The position numbers were made by a program, and so were the translations under genes. The notes under the pieces are model-generated. The model had not been told where the DNA came from and searched no databases. It worked only from the letters and a program-made list of their open reading frames with translations. DNA of 35,722 bases, taken from an uncultured Acidobacteriota bacterium (lineage in GTDB: Bacteria > Acidobacteriota > Blastocatellia > Pyrinomonadales > Pyrinomonadaceae). The DNA lies in assembly GCA_902826795.1 (NCBI GenBank), contig CADEGD010000045.1, forward strand, positions 1-35,722, given 5' to 3'. Shown piece by piece: positions 1-8,264 of this stretch (the stretch's first letter is position 1; each line of letters begins with the position of its first letter).

Positions 1-90
1 TGCAAGTGTCACGTTGTCAATAACTAATTTTATCTATTGTAAGTAGCACATTATATGTCCGGTTGAGCTAGCAGATGATATGTCCCCTTT

Positions 91-119
91 CGGCGGTTGA
101 TTGGACGGCGGTTGATTGG
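91..119. repeat. Tandem 14-bp direct repeat
   Basis: CGGCGGTTGATTGG occurs at 91-104 and again at 106-119, separated by a single A. Just upstream, ATATGTCC appears at about 54-61 and again at about 79-86. Clustered short repeats of this kind are typical of insertion-sequence ends, but no matching inverted end or transposase is seen in the window. Confidence 0.6.
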
Positions 120-488
120 TCTAGGACAAAAGATTGGAGAAAAGCCTGTCTAGAAAGCACAAATCATAATCGGCTGGGTAAAACACCCTTGATGGTTATG
201 TTGGAGGCGGGATGTTGAGATCCTGGAGATGGTAGTAAGGCTTGAGGCATTGAACGGGCATTTTGTTGAAGGGCTGGAAAGGGTCGGGCGATCGCAAACG
301 GGCAATCGTTAGGGAGTTCGCCCACCCAGCGTCTTTTAGGCTAAGGATTTATTCCCAAGTCACCTTCTCTGCTGAGTAAAATCGTTATACTTAACAAACT
401 CTCGGATCTTGCTAAGTACAAAATATTCATTCCGATCTCAAGCGAAATGTATTGACACGTATGTTGTATTTGTGGCAATATACTGAGC

Positions 489-504
489 CCGGAATAAATT
501 CCGG
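489..504. repeat. Small perfect hairpin
   Basis: CCGGAA (489-494) and TTCCGG (499-504) form a 6-bp stem around a TAAA loop. There is no T-run after it, so it is not an obvious terminator. It lies in the non-coding left flank. Confidence 0.5.
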
Positions 505-661
505 ATGATCTTTGATAAGCCCGGTCGGAACGCGCAGTAGGGTGCGATAAAACGGGACAGTATGAGACTTAGTCTGAGACATTTAGTGAGAGATCTCGTC
601 GCCGATGATGTCAGCATCTATATCACAATTGTTCTAATCGAGCATTCCAGACAGATTGGCA

Positions 662-866
662 CTCCGCGAAATGGTGCGGAGCGGCCGTAAGTTGTTGAAA
701 GTTGGTGTAAGTCGTTGACCGTGTTCCAAATGGAACAAAATAAGCCTCACGCGAAATGGAACGGAACAAGGGGTTGCCGTCTGCTCGTAAGTTGTTGAAA
801 GTTCGTGTAAGTCGTTAATCCTGAGTCAAACGACTCAAATTGACCCCCGCGAAATGTTTCGACTCA
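662..866. repeat. Covarying hairpin repeat family (about 100-bp units)
   Basis: A conserved block of about 31 bp starts at 687 and again at 787. It begins GTAAGTTGTTGAAAGTT and continues with GTGTAAGTCGTT, with one interior difference. Each block is followed by a palindrome whose sequence differs between units but stays self-complementary: TGTTCCA/TGGAACA (722-728, 731-737) and TGAGTC/GACTCA (822-827, 832-837). The conserved octamer GCGAAATG follows (751 and 849), and then a further copy of the unit-specific arm (GGAACA 763-768; GACTCA 861-866). A partial unit precedes the first block, with GCGAAATG (666-673) inside a CTCCGC/GCGGAG hairpin (662-667, 676-681). The arms change together between units, which points to selection on pairing. 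Function is unknown. Confidence 0.65.
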
Positions 867-1022
867 AACAACTTAGCTGCAGTAAGTAGAGCATATGGCA
901 CTATTGGCATAGGTTATGGATGCTATAAGATGTAGTTAAAAATATTGAGCATCGAAGTGTGAAAAAAGTCCATCTGAACATCGTCAATCCGTTGACCGGT
1001 TTTCCGGATGGGAAATTGGGGA

Positions 1023-1052
1023 TTGAAAAGATAGCAGCGAGGTATGTATAAT
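1023..1052 (+). promoter_or_regulatory. Sigma70-like promoter of the PBP4 gene
   Basis: TTGAAA (1023-1028) and a consensus TATAAT (1047-1052) are separated by 18 bp. The -10 box lies about 50 bp upstream of the ATG at 1105, and no other gene intervenes. Confidence 0.6.
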
Positions 1053-1104
1053 CGGGTTGGCACCTCTCGCAGAACCGCCAGCCGGAACGTAAAAAAGATC
1101 AAAA

Positions 1105-2514
1105 ATGCCCACGTCGGACCGTAAAAACTACCGTTGGTATTGCTTCGCCATTCTTGTTTTTGGCCTTTCGATATCTGTTGAAGGCCAAACCAAGCCGTTA
1201 CTTCAGGATATTCAGGTAGTTCGGACCGAGACCAAGCCGCTTCCGGCCTCTTCGCCGTCGCTCATTAAAAAGACCAGCAGCGTCGATATCGTAACGCCCG
1301 TCGCCATCTCGCACAGCCCGATCAATACGACGATCCCTGTGCTTGAGAATTACGCGATTCCCGGCTATTCGGGCGTTTTGGTCGAAACGCTGGACGGCGA
1401 ACGCGTCGTCGAAAGCGGCTCGAACTTGCCGTATAATCCGGCGTCGAACGTCAAGGTCGCCACGACCTACGCCGTGATCAAGACCTTCGGCCCCGATTAC
1501 CGCTTTGCCACGAGCGTGTGGACGGACGGTTCGTGGGAAGCTTCGACCGGCACCATCCACGGTAATTTATATGTATCGGGTCGCGACCCGGTATTCGGTT
1601 TCGAGCATGCCGTCGCGCTCGCTCAAGAGCTGAACCGGATGGGCATCCGCAATATTGAAGGCGACCTTGTCGTGACCGACAATTTCGCGATGAATTATAC
1701 GAATTCGTCGGCCTCATCGAGCAAGTCGCTGTTCGCGACCTTCGATGCCGCGAAGCGTTCGGCAGCCGCCACGCGAAACTGGCAGTCGTTCCTGATCAAT
1801 TCGGGCAAGCTCGGTCAAACGACCGTCGCCGCCCCGAGCGTCACCTTTACCGGCAGCGTCTACGTTTCGTCGATGCCGAGCAACGCAAAGCTCATCTTCT
1901 CGCACGAATCAGCCCCGATGCGTGAGGTCGTGAAGGCGATGATGTGCTATTCGAACAACTTTCTTGCCGAGCGGCTCGGAGATCTCGTCGGCGGCCCGTT
2001 TGCCGTATCTCGGATCGTCCAGCAAAACACGGGCGTTCAGCCGTCGGATTTTTATCTCGCGACCTCTAGCGGCCTCGGCGTCAACCGCGTCACGCCCTCG
2101 GCAATGATGAAGCTGCTCCGCGTGCTGCGAAACGACTTGGCTCGATATCGGATGACCTTTGCCGACGTGATGCCTGTCGCTGGTATTGATAAGGGCACGC
2201 TCGAAGGCCGGTTCGACAGTGATTTCTCTGCCGGCAGCGTAGTCGGCAAGACCGGCACGCTCGGCAATACCGATGGCGGCGTCAGTGCTCTCGCTGGCGA
2301 AGTTAACACTCGCGGCGGCCGTCTGCTGTTTGTCATCTTCAACCAACGCGGCAGCGTATCGCGATTCCGGGCGTTCCAGAATCTGTACGTGTCGACGATT
2401 CAGGGCCAGTTCGGCGGCGCGGCCCCGATAACCTACAGCCCGATCTCGCTCGACTATCGTTTGTCGAAGACAAAGTTTTCATACCCGGCCGGAACCAGCG
2501 TCGGGACAGAGTGA
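1105..2514 (+). CDS. dacB: D-alanyl-D-alanine carboxypeptidase/endopeptidase, PBP4 type (family S13)
   Basis: This is a periplasmic serine hydrolase that trims or cleaves D-Ala-containing cross-links in peptidoglycan. All three penicillin-binding motifs are visible in S13 order: S-x-x-K as SNVK at residues 114-117, S-x-N as SNN at 283-285, and KTG at 382-384 followed by a glycine-rich stretch. Residues 1-27 have a basic start and a hydrophobic core consistent with a signal peptide. The 469-aa length suits the family. The ATG at 1105 sits behind a good promoter but lacks a strong Shine-Dalgarno. A likely terminator follows the stop, so it is probably monocistronic. The gene symbol is by family; PbpG-like naming is unlikely given the motif spacing. 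Confidence 0.9.
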   Translation: MPTSDRKNYRWYCFAILVFGLSISVEGQTKPLLQDIQVVRTETKPLPASSPSLIKKTSSVDIVTPVAISHSPINTTIPVLENYAIPGYSGVLVETLDGERVVESGSNLPYNPASNVKVATTYAVIKTFGPDYRFATSVWTDGSWEASTGTIHGNLYVSGRDPVFGFEHAVALAQELNRMGIRNIEGDLVVTDNFAMNYTNSSASSSKSLFATFDAAKRSAAATRNWQSFLINSGKLGQTTVAAPSVTFTGSVYVSSMPSNAKLIFSHESAPMREVVKAMMCYSNNFLAERLGDLVGGPFAVSRIVQQNTGVQPSDFYLATSSGLGVNRVTPSAMMKLLRVLRNDLARYRMTFADVMPVAGIDKGTLEGRFDSDFSAGSVVGKTGTLGNTDGGVSALAGEVNTRGGRLLFVIFNQRGSVSRFRAFQNLYVSTIQGQFGGAAPITYSPISLDYRLSKTKFSYPAGTSVGTE

Positions 2515-2538
2515 TCTTTGAAATATCTATGACGAAAC

Positions 2539-2564
2539 GCCGCCTCGTAATCGGGCGGCCTTTT
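2539..2564 (+). terminator. Rho-independent terminator after the PBP4 gene
   Basis: GCCGCC (2539-2544) pairs with GGCGGC (2554-2559) around a 9-nt loop and is followed by CTTTT. It lies 25 bp after the stop codon at 2514. Confidence 0.6.
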
Positions 2565-2627
2565 GATTCTTAGGGCCTCGCTTGTCCGGCATTGAGGTTT
2601 GTTGCAAACTCTAGCTTTGCGTTTCAA

Positions 2628-4394
2628 ATGACCGATCCCGACAAGAATCCCGTCGAACCGCCCGAGGCCGAAGAACCCGAACAACTCGCCGACCCCGTAA
2701 TCGAAGTATCGGCGGTCGAGGCCGAGGGTTCGGAAACCAAGCATCGAAGCGTCGCCAGGTCAGCCGGGATAGTGTCGATCGCGGTGATGTTTTCGCGGGT
2801 GCTCGGGCTAGTAAGGGAGATGGTGTTTGCCCATTTCTTCGGCACAGGGTTTATCAACGACGCCTATCAGGTCGCTTTTCGCATCCCCAACGTGCTTCGC
2901 GACCTTTTTGCCGAAGGAGCCCTTTCCGCCGCTTTTGTAAAAGTCTTTACCGACTACCAGATCAACAAAAGCGAGAAAGAAGCATGGCGGCTGGCGAGCC
3001 TCGTGATGAACGGCCTTGCGGTAATCCTGAGTGTTATCACGATAATCGGCATCGTCTTCTCAAGGCAGTTTGTCGACCTGATCGCTGACGGATTCTCGCC
3101 GGAAAAAGCCGCCCTTGCGACGACCCTGACGCAGATAATGTTCCCTTTCATCCTGCTTGTCGCGCTCGCGGCGGTGGCGATGGGAGTGCTGAACACGAAG
3201 GGGGTTTTCGGCGTGCCTGCGTCGGCCTCGACCGTCTTCAACATCTGTTCGATCGTGTTCGGACTCGCCCTAGCGTATTGGCTGAGCGGCGGGACCTGGG
3301 TTACGTCGATAGACAAAGATTTCGTGCCGGAGGGCTCCGCTCAATGGGCCATAGTCGGCATGGCGATCGGAACGCTGATAGGCGGTGCCGCTCAGTTCCT
3401 GATGCAGGTTCCGTCGCTTATCAAGGTTGGATTTCGCTTCCTGCCGGAAATCAGCTTTACCGACCCCGGCGTGAAACGCGTGATGGCTTTAATGGGTCCG
3501 GCCATTATTGGAACGTCAGCTGTCCAAGTAAACGTGCTCGTCAACACTTTCTTCGTGTCCGGCATCGACGGCGGTATCTCATGGCTCGGCTATGCGTTTA
3601 GGCTGATGCAGTTCCCTATCGGATTGTTCGGCGTCGCGGTTGGAACGGCATCGGTTCCGGTGCTGTCGCGAATGGCAAGCGAAGGGCGTATGCAGGACTT
3701 TCGCAATACCCTCTCGTCGTCGATCAGTCTGGTGTTTTTGATGACGCTTCCATCTGCGTGCGGCCTAATCGTGCTGGGCGAACCGATCATTCGACTTCTC
3801 TATTCTCACGGCGGAGCTTTCCACGAATCCGATGTTCCAATGACCGCCTGGGCACTTAGCGGCTACGCGATCGGTTTGACTGGTTATGCCGCGATAAAGG
3901 TTTTGTCTCCGGCATTCTACGCGCTTGATGATGCCAAGACTCCTATGGTGATCGCTCTTGTATCTATAGTAGTAAATGTCGTCGCATCGTATTTCTTGAT
4001 GAAGGTGCTGACCGGTGTGCTCGTGACCGAGGCCTCGCCTAGTGGAATCGCCCATGTCGGCGTGGCTCTTGCAACGTCGTGCGTGGCTCTGGTCAATTTC
4101 TTTGCGCTTGCTTGGTTGATGCGAGGCAAGATCAAGCGGCTGAACGGCCGCGATATTGCCGCGTCTTTCCTTAAGATCGCGGTTGCCTCTGCGGTTATGT
4201 CTTTGGTTGCGTATCTTAGCTTCCATTATTTAACTGGTCAGTTTCCGGTGAAGCATTTTACGATCAGGCTGGTCGAGGCATTCGTGCCGATCGGCCTCGC
4301 TTGTGTGACGTTCCTGATCGCGGCGAAGTTGTTGAGAATCGGCGAGTTGGAGAAAGTTTTCGGGGCCGTTAGCCGGAAACTCGGTAGAGGTTGA
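2628..4394 (+). CDS. murJ: Lipid II flippase MurJ (MVF family)
   Basis: This inner-membrane protein moves lipid II from the cytoplasmic to the periplasmic face for peptidoglycan synthesis. After an acidic, Pro/Glu-rich N-terminal tail of about 50 residues, the protein is hydrophobic throughout and fits the 14-helix MOP-superfamily layout. The family signature FAEGALSAAFV follows the first helix, and a conserved arginine-containing loop (RIPNVLRDL) precedes it. I place the start at the ATG at 2628. An in-frame TTG at 2592 would add 12 residues but has no better ribosome site. The gamma carbonic anhydrase gene begins 4 bp after its stop, suggesting co-transcription. Identification is confident. 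Confidence 0.93.
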   Translation: MTDPDKNPVEPPEAEEPEQLADPVIEVSAVEAEGSETKHRSVARSAGIVSIAVMFSRVLGLVREMVFAHFFGTGFINDAYQVAFRIPNVLRDLFAEGALSAAFVKVFTDYQINKSEKEAWRLASLVMNGLAVILSVITIIGIVFSRQFVDLIADGFSPEKAALATTLTQIMFPFILLVALAAVAMGVLNTKGVFGVPASASTVFNICSIVFGLALAYWLSGGTWVTSIDKDFVPEGSAQWAIVGMAIGTLIGGAAQFLMQVPSLIKVGFRFLPEISFTDPGVKRVMALMGPAIIGTSAVQVNVLVNTFFVSGIDGGISWLGYAFRLMQFPIGLFGVAVGTASVPVLSRMASEGRMQDFRNTLSSSISLVFLMTLPSACGLIVLGEPIIRLLYSHGGAFHESDVPMTAWALSGYAIGLTGYAAIKVLSPAFYALDDAKTPMVIALVSIVVNVVASYFLMKVLTGVLVTEASPSGIAHVGVALATSCVALVNFFALAWLMRGKIKRLNGRDIAASFLKIAVASAVMSLVAYLSFHYLTGQFPVKHFTIRLVEAFVPIGLACVTFLIAAKLLRIGELEKVFGAVSRKLGRG

Positions 4395-4398
4395 TCGG

Positions 4399-4902
4399 AT
4401 GATTCAGTCTTTCAACGGAATAGAACCAAAGATCGACGAGACTGCGTTTGTCAGCGACGGCTGCTTTATCATTGGCGACGTCGAGATAGGCGAGGACGCG
4501 AGCGTTTGGTTCGGCTCAGTGCTTCGCGGCGATGTAAACTTCATCCGCATCGGTGCGAGATCGAATATTCAGGATCAGACGATCGTTCACGTAAGTTCGA
4601 AAGGCTTGCCGACGATCGTCGAGGATGAAGTCACGGTCGGACATCGCGTTACGCTCCATGCGTGTCATGTTGAACGCGGCTGTCTGATAGGGATCGGTGC
4701 AATATTGATGGACGGCGTTCGAGTTGGAGCTAATTCTCTAGTCGGGGCCGGCTCGCTGCTTACGCCCGGCACGCAAATTCCACCTCGCTCGCTCGTGATC
4801 GGTTCACCTGCAAGGGTTAAGAGGGAGTTGGTTGACGAGGAGGTCGCCTCGCTCGAGCAGTCATGGCGAAATTATGTCGAGTTGAAGAACAAATATCGCT
4901 AG
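4399..4902 (+). CDS. Gamma-class carbonic anhydrase-like hexapeptide-repeat protein
   Basis: This is a left-handed beta-helix protein of the gamma carbonic anhydrase/YrdA/PaaY group, a trimeric zinc enzyme interconverting CO2 and bicarbonate in its active members. Family hallmarks are the RGDVNFIRIG and NIQDQTIVH segments and the three putative metal ligands H64, H82 and H87 (GHRVTLHACH). The 167-aa length is normal. An AGAGG ribosome site lies 9 bp before the ATG. The gene follows murJ by only 4 bp, so it is probably translated from the same mRNA. Enzymatic activity cannot be assumed, because many family members are inactive or have other roles. Confidence 0.88.
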   Translation: MIQSFNGIEPKIDETAFVSDGCFIIGDVEIGEDASVWFGSVLRGDVNFIRIGARSNIQDQTIVHVSSKGLPTIVEDEVTVGHRVTLHACHVERGCLIGIGAILMDGVRVGANSLVGAGSLLTPGTQIPPRSLVIGSPARVKRELVDEEVASLEQSWRNYVELKNKYR

Positions 4903-4943
4903 TCAAGCGGGTTTGTATTTCAACTCAGTTTTGAATGGGATAT

Positions 4944-4995
4944 ACAGGATGAAGACGATCCGCCGCCCTTATCCTTTCTATCCAGTTCATCCTGT
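4944..4995. repeat. Intergenic inverted repeat upstream of hisS
   Basis: ACAGGATGAA (4944-4953) and its exact reverse complement TTCATCCTGT (4986-4995) flank a 32-nt centre in a 104-bp intergenic gap. The right arm extends imperfectly through TATCCTTTCTATCCAG-like sequence. It could form a cruciform or an RNA hairpin in the hisS leader, but there is no T-run. Confidence 0.55.
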
Positions 4996-5006
4996 TTGAT
5001 TTATAT

Positions 5007-6392
5007 ATGTCATCGAAGACCAACCCAGCCCGCGGGATGCGCGATTTTCTTCCTGCTGACGTACGCAAACGCAATTACGTCATCAACATCATCAAGGAAG
5101 TCTACGAATCCTACGGCTTCGAGCCACTCGAAACACCCGCGGTTGAAAACCTCGAAACCTTGATGGGCAAGTACGGCGAGGAAGGCAACCAGTTAATTTT
5201 TAAGATCCTAAAACGAGGTGAGAAACTGGCTCAGAGTGCGGGCTCTAGCCCGTCAGAACGAGATGAATCGCGCATTCTGAACGAGCTATCCGACCTTGCC
5301 CTTCGCTACGACCTGACCGTTCCTCTCGCCCGTGTCGTCGCCAATAACAAGAACGAGCTTCCTAAGTTCTTCAAGCGTTACCAGATCCAGCCCGTCTGGC
5401 GCGCCGACCGCCCGGCAAGAGGAAGATACCGTGAGTTCTATCAGTGTGATGTAGACGCTATTGGATCGACTTCGATGGCGGTTGAGGGGGAATTAATCTC
5501 GGCCGTTAGTGTGATCTTAAAGCGGCTTGGATTCAACGATTTCGTCGTCAGGCTTAACCACCGACAGGTACTCGCCGACATTCTCGACACTGCTGGCGTT
5601 CCGTCCGAATTGCACGGCGACGCCCTCGTTGCGATCGACAAGCTCGATAAGATCGGCCCGGACGGCGTCGCGTCTGAGCTAGCCACCCGCGGTGTCTCAG
5701 ATAAGTCGGCAACGATGCTTCTGGAAATATTTGAGCATACGCAGAAGATCGTCAGCGAGGGTAAGGACGTCAACCGAACGATCGTCAGCAATCTGATCAA
5801 CATTGTCAGAGACGAAGTCCTGACAGAGATCGGTCAAATCCTCAGATTCGCTGAAGGCGTACCGATCCAACTTGATCCGAGTCTGGCTCGCGGACTCTCT
5901 TATTACACCGGGGCGATCATCGAAGTGAACGTTCCCGACCTTCCGGGCAGCCTCGCAGGCGGTGGGCGATACGACGGATTAATAGGCATGTTTGGTAAAG
6001 AGCAAATACCGGCGTGCGGAGTTTCGTTGGGTCTTGAACGCATCTTGGTTTTGATGGAAGAAAGGGGGATGTTCCCGCCGGAGATCGCTGAATCTATCCC
6101 AGCCGACATGATGGTAACAGTTTGGAGCGAGGAGACGATCGGCGAATCGCTAAAACTCGCTAATGACCTGCGGGGCGAAGGTATCCGCGTGATCGTATAC
6201 CCGCAGGCTGACAAGATCGATAAACAGTTCAAGTACGCCAAGCAGATAGGAGTTCCGTTCTATTGTGAATTAAGAGAAACGGCCGGAGCCTTTGCACTTA
6301 AGAACATGAGAACCGGTGAGCGACACGAACTAACTGCCGCAGCAGAGGTCGCGGCAATCGTTCGTCAGAAGGACCACAAGGCCGAGAAATGA
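5007..6392 (+). CDS. hisS: Histidyl-tRNA synthetase
   Basis: This cytoplasmic class II aminoacyl-tRNA synthetase charges tRNA-His. Visible signatures are the motif-2 region (RYQIQPVWRADRPARGRYRE), the histidine-binding segment LARGLSYYTG, AGGGRYDGL, and the motif-3 sequence GLERI. The C-terminal ~95 residues form the anticodon-binding domain (VIVYPQADKIDKQFKYAKQ). At 461 aa it is longer than E. coli HisRS, and the FKILKRGEKL segment with its following insertion resembles the longer Bacteroidota/eukaryote-like HisRS. That resemblance is from memory and unverified. Its stop overlaps the start of the next gene (ATGA), so the two are translationally coupled. Confidence 0.95.
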   Translation: MSSKTNPARGMRDFLPADVRKRNYVINIIKEVYESYGFEPLETPAVENLETLMGKYGEEGNQLIFKILKRGEKLAQSAGSSPSERDESRILNELSDLALRYDLTVPLARVVANNKNELPKFFKRYQIQPVWRADRPARGRYREFYQCDVDAIGSTSMAVEGELISAVSVILKRLGFNDFVVRLNHRQVLADILDTAGVPSELHGDALVAIDKLDKIGPDGVASELATRGVSDKSATMLLEIFEHTQKIVSEGKDVNRTIVSNLINIVRDEVLTEIGQILRFAEGVPIQLDPSLARGLSYYTGAIIEVNVPDLPGSLAGGGRYDGLIGMFGKEQIPACGVSLGLERILVLMEERGMFPPEIAESIPADMMVTVWSEETIGESLKLANDLRGEGIRVIVYPQADKIDKQFKYAKQIGVPFYCELRETAGAFALKNMRTGERHELTAAAEVAAIVRQKDHKAEK

Positions 6393-6985
6393 ACACCTTC
6401 ATCAACGACTACAGACGAGACGCGATCCAATCTTTTCGCAACTACAAGCTGCTTGCTGACCGCTCGGTCGAACAGGTTAGCGACGAACAGTTTTTTGCCG
6501 TCATCGATCCGGAATCGAACTCGATCGCCGTGATCGTAAAGCACATCGCCGGGAATCTGCGTTCGCGGTGGAGTGATTTTCTAACGACCGACGGAGAGAA
6601 GCCGGACCGGAATCGCGATACCGAGTTTGAGATGATCGCGGATACTCGCGAATCGCTGATGCAATTTTGGGAGTCGGGCTGGCAGACACTATTCGACGCT
6701 CTCGAACAGCTAGCTGAAGAAGATTTTTCGCGAACCGTGAAGATAAGAGGTGAGCCGCACACGATCGTCGAAGCGATCAATCGCCAACTAACGCACTACA
6801 GTTATCACATCGGCCAGCTTGTTTTCCTCGCCAAGCACTTGAAGTCAACCGAATGGAAAACGCTTAGCGTACCTCGAAACCGCTCGGCTGATTACAATCG
6901 ACATCTTGCCGATCAGCAGGCGTCGGGTATTGAGAAAACAAATCGCATCCAGACCGCGATGAATTTCGGCCAAGATAAAGAATGA
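6389..6985 (+). CDS. DUF1572 / DinB-like four-helix-bundle protein
   Basis: This 198-aa protein matches the DUF1572 branch of the DinB-like superfamily. These are small cytoplasmic four-helix bundles that often bind a metal and sometimes use a low-molecular-weight thiol. The conserved SIAVIVKHIAGNLRSRW segment and the later LTHYSYHIGQ segment carry the histidines expected to bind metal. No catalytic role is established for this subfamily. It overlaps hisS by 4 bp, so expression is coupled, but no functional link is apparent. Confidence 0.82.
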   Translation: MNTFINDYRRDAIQSFRNYKLLADRSVEQVSDEQFFAVIDPESNSIAVIVKHIAGNLRSRWSDFLTTDGEKPDRNRDTEFEMIADTRESLMQFWESGWQTLFDALEQLAEEDFSRTVKIRGEPHTIVEAINRQLTHYSYHIGQLVFLAKHLKSTEWKTLSVPRNRSADYNRHLADQQASGIEKTNRIQTAMNFGQDKE

Positions 6986-7035
6986 CGGCCTAAACATGCG
7001 ATTCGTGCGATAATCGAGTCAAACCGCTGCTTTTT

Positions 7036-8208
7036 ATGAAGGGAATTTCCATCCTCGGCTCTACCGGTTCGATCGGCTGCAATACTTTGAAGGTAATCCG
7101 GCATCTCGGCGACTTTCGCGTCGTAGCCATGGCCGCGGGTCGAAACATCGAAAAATTGGCCGAGCAGATCGCGACGTTCCAGCCTGAGCTTGTTTCGGTC
7201 GATTCTGAAGAGAATATCGACGAATTGACTCTTAGGCTGCATGAGAGCAGCGCTCCTATTCCTGAGATCTTGTGCGGCGCTGATGGAATGATCGCCGTTG
7301 CGACTCATAACGATGCCGAGACAGTTGTGTCGGCAACCGTTGGAGCCGTCGGCTTCGTGCCTACTTTGAGAGCGATCGAGGCCGGAAAACGGATCGCGCT
7401 GGCAAATAAGGAAACTCTAGTAATGGCGGGCGAGTTGATGACGGCCGCGGCAAAAAGGAGTGGTGCCGAAATCTTGCCCGTGGACAGCGAGCACAACGCG
7501 ATCCATCAATGCCTTCGCGGCGAGCGATCCGCCGAGGTGAAGCGGCTTATTCTTACTGCGTCGGGCGGACCGTTCCGAGAAAAATCGAAAGCTGAGATCG
7601 CTGCCGCAACTCGCGAAGAAGCTTTGAATCATCCGAACTGGTCGATGGGAGACAAGATCACGATCGATTCGGCGACGCTGATGAATAAGGGCCTTGAGGT
7701 GATCGAGGCTAAATGGCTCTTTGGGTTCGATTCGGGTCAGATATCCGTGATCGTGCATCCGCAGTCGGTTGTTCATTCGATGGTCGAGATGGTCGATGGT
7801 TCAGTAATAGCACAAATGGGTGTCACGGATATGAAGCACCCGATCCAATACGCGCTCACTTATCCCGAACGCGAGAAAGGATGCCTTGCCCCTCTCGATC
7901 TTGGCGGTCTGAGTAGACTGACGTTTGAAGAGCCTGATTTCGACCGCTTCCCTTGTCTCAGCCTTGCTTATGAAGCGTTGAGAGCGGGGGGAACCATGCC
8001 TGCCGTATTGAATGCGGCGAACGAAATCGCAGTGCAGGCATTTCTGGACGGTAAAGTCGGACTGTCAAATATCGCGAAGATTAACGCTGCGGTAATGGGT
8101 GAGCATTCGCCCACCGCGGCAGATTCGCTCGAAGGTGTATTGAGCGCGGACAAATGGGCCAGGTCACGCGCTATAATGAGGATTGAACGATCGGTTGCGG
8201 CAGTTTAG
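7036..8208 (+). CDS. dxr: 1-deoxy-D-xylulose 5-phosphate reductoisomerase
   Basis: This is the second enzyme of the MEP isoprenoid pathway. It converts DXP to MEP using NADPH and a divalent metal, in the cytoplasm. Residues 8-14 (GSTGSIG) form the NADPH-binding loop. NKETLVMAGE, PVDSEHNAIHQCL, LTASGGPFR and the MNKGLEVIEAKWLF segment are the hallmark substrate and metal-binding blocks. The 390-aa length is typical. It is followed by rseP and then ispG; dxr next to rseP is a widely conserved pairing, while ispG close behind adds a second MEP enzyme. Confidence 0.96.
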   Translation: MKGISILGSTGSIGCNTLKVIRHLGDFRVVAMAAGRNIEKLAEQIATFQPELVSVDSEENIDELTLRLHESSAPIPEILCGADGMIAVATHNDAETVVSATVGAVGFVPTLRAIEAGKRIALANKETLVMAGELMTAAAKRSGAEILPVDSEHNAIHQCLRGERSAEVKRLILTASGGPFREKSKAEIAAATREEALNHPNWSMGDKITIDSATLMNKGLEVIEAKWLFGFDSGQISVIVHPQSVVHSMVEMVDGSVIAQMGVTDMKHPIQYALTYPEREKGCLAPLDLGGLSRLTFEEPDFDRFPCLSLAYEALRAGGTMPAVLNAANEIAVQAFLDGKVGLSNIAKINAAVMGEHSPTAADSLEGVLSADKWARSRAIMRIERSVAAV

Positions 8209-8264
8209 TTACAACTCTCGCTTGACCGAACGTTTCTAACGAAATTGCCGTCTTTTTTGTAATT

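Larger units (their letters stand above)
1..1104. other. Gene-free, repeat-rich left flank
   Basis: No open frame of convincing length or codon use is visible on either strand here. The stretch is more AT-rich than the coding regions that follow. It holds a tandem 14-bp repeat near its left end, a small hairpin around 489-504, the covarying hairpin repeat family at about 660-870, and the promoter of the first gene at its right end. The TGTCC-type motifs at about 55-86 and the short repeats look like the debris of mobile elements, but no transposase fragment could be recognised. Confidence 0.7.

Noticed and set aside
452..484. Promoter in the left flank (TTGACA at 452-457)
   Set aside because: The nearest good -10 (TATACT) is 21 bp away, and no gene follows for more than 600 bp.
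662..866. CRISPR array
   Set aside because: Only two full copies exist, the intervening segments are hairpins related to each other, and no cas genes are present.
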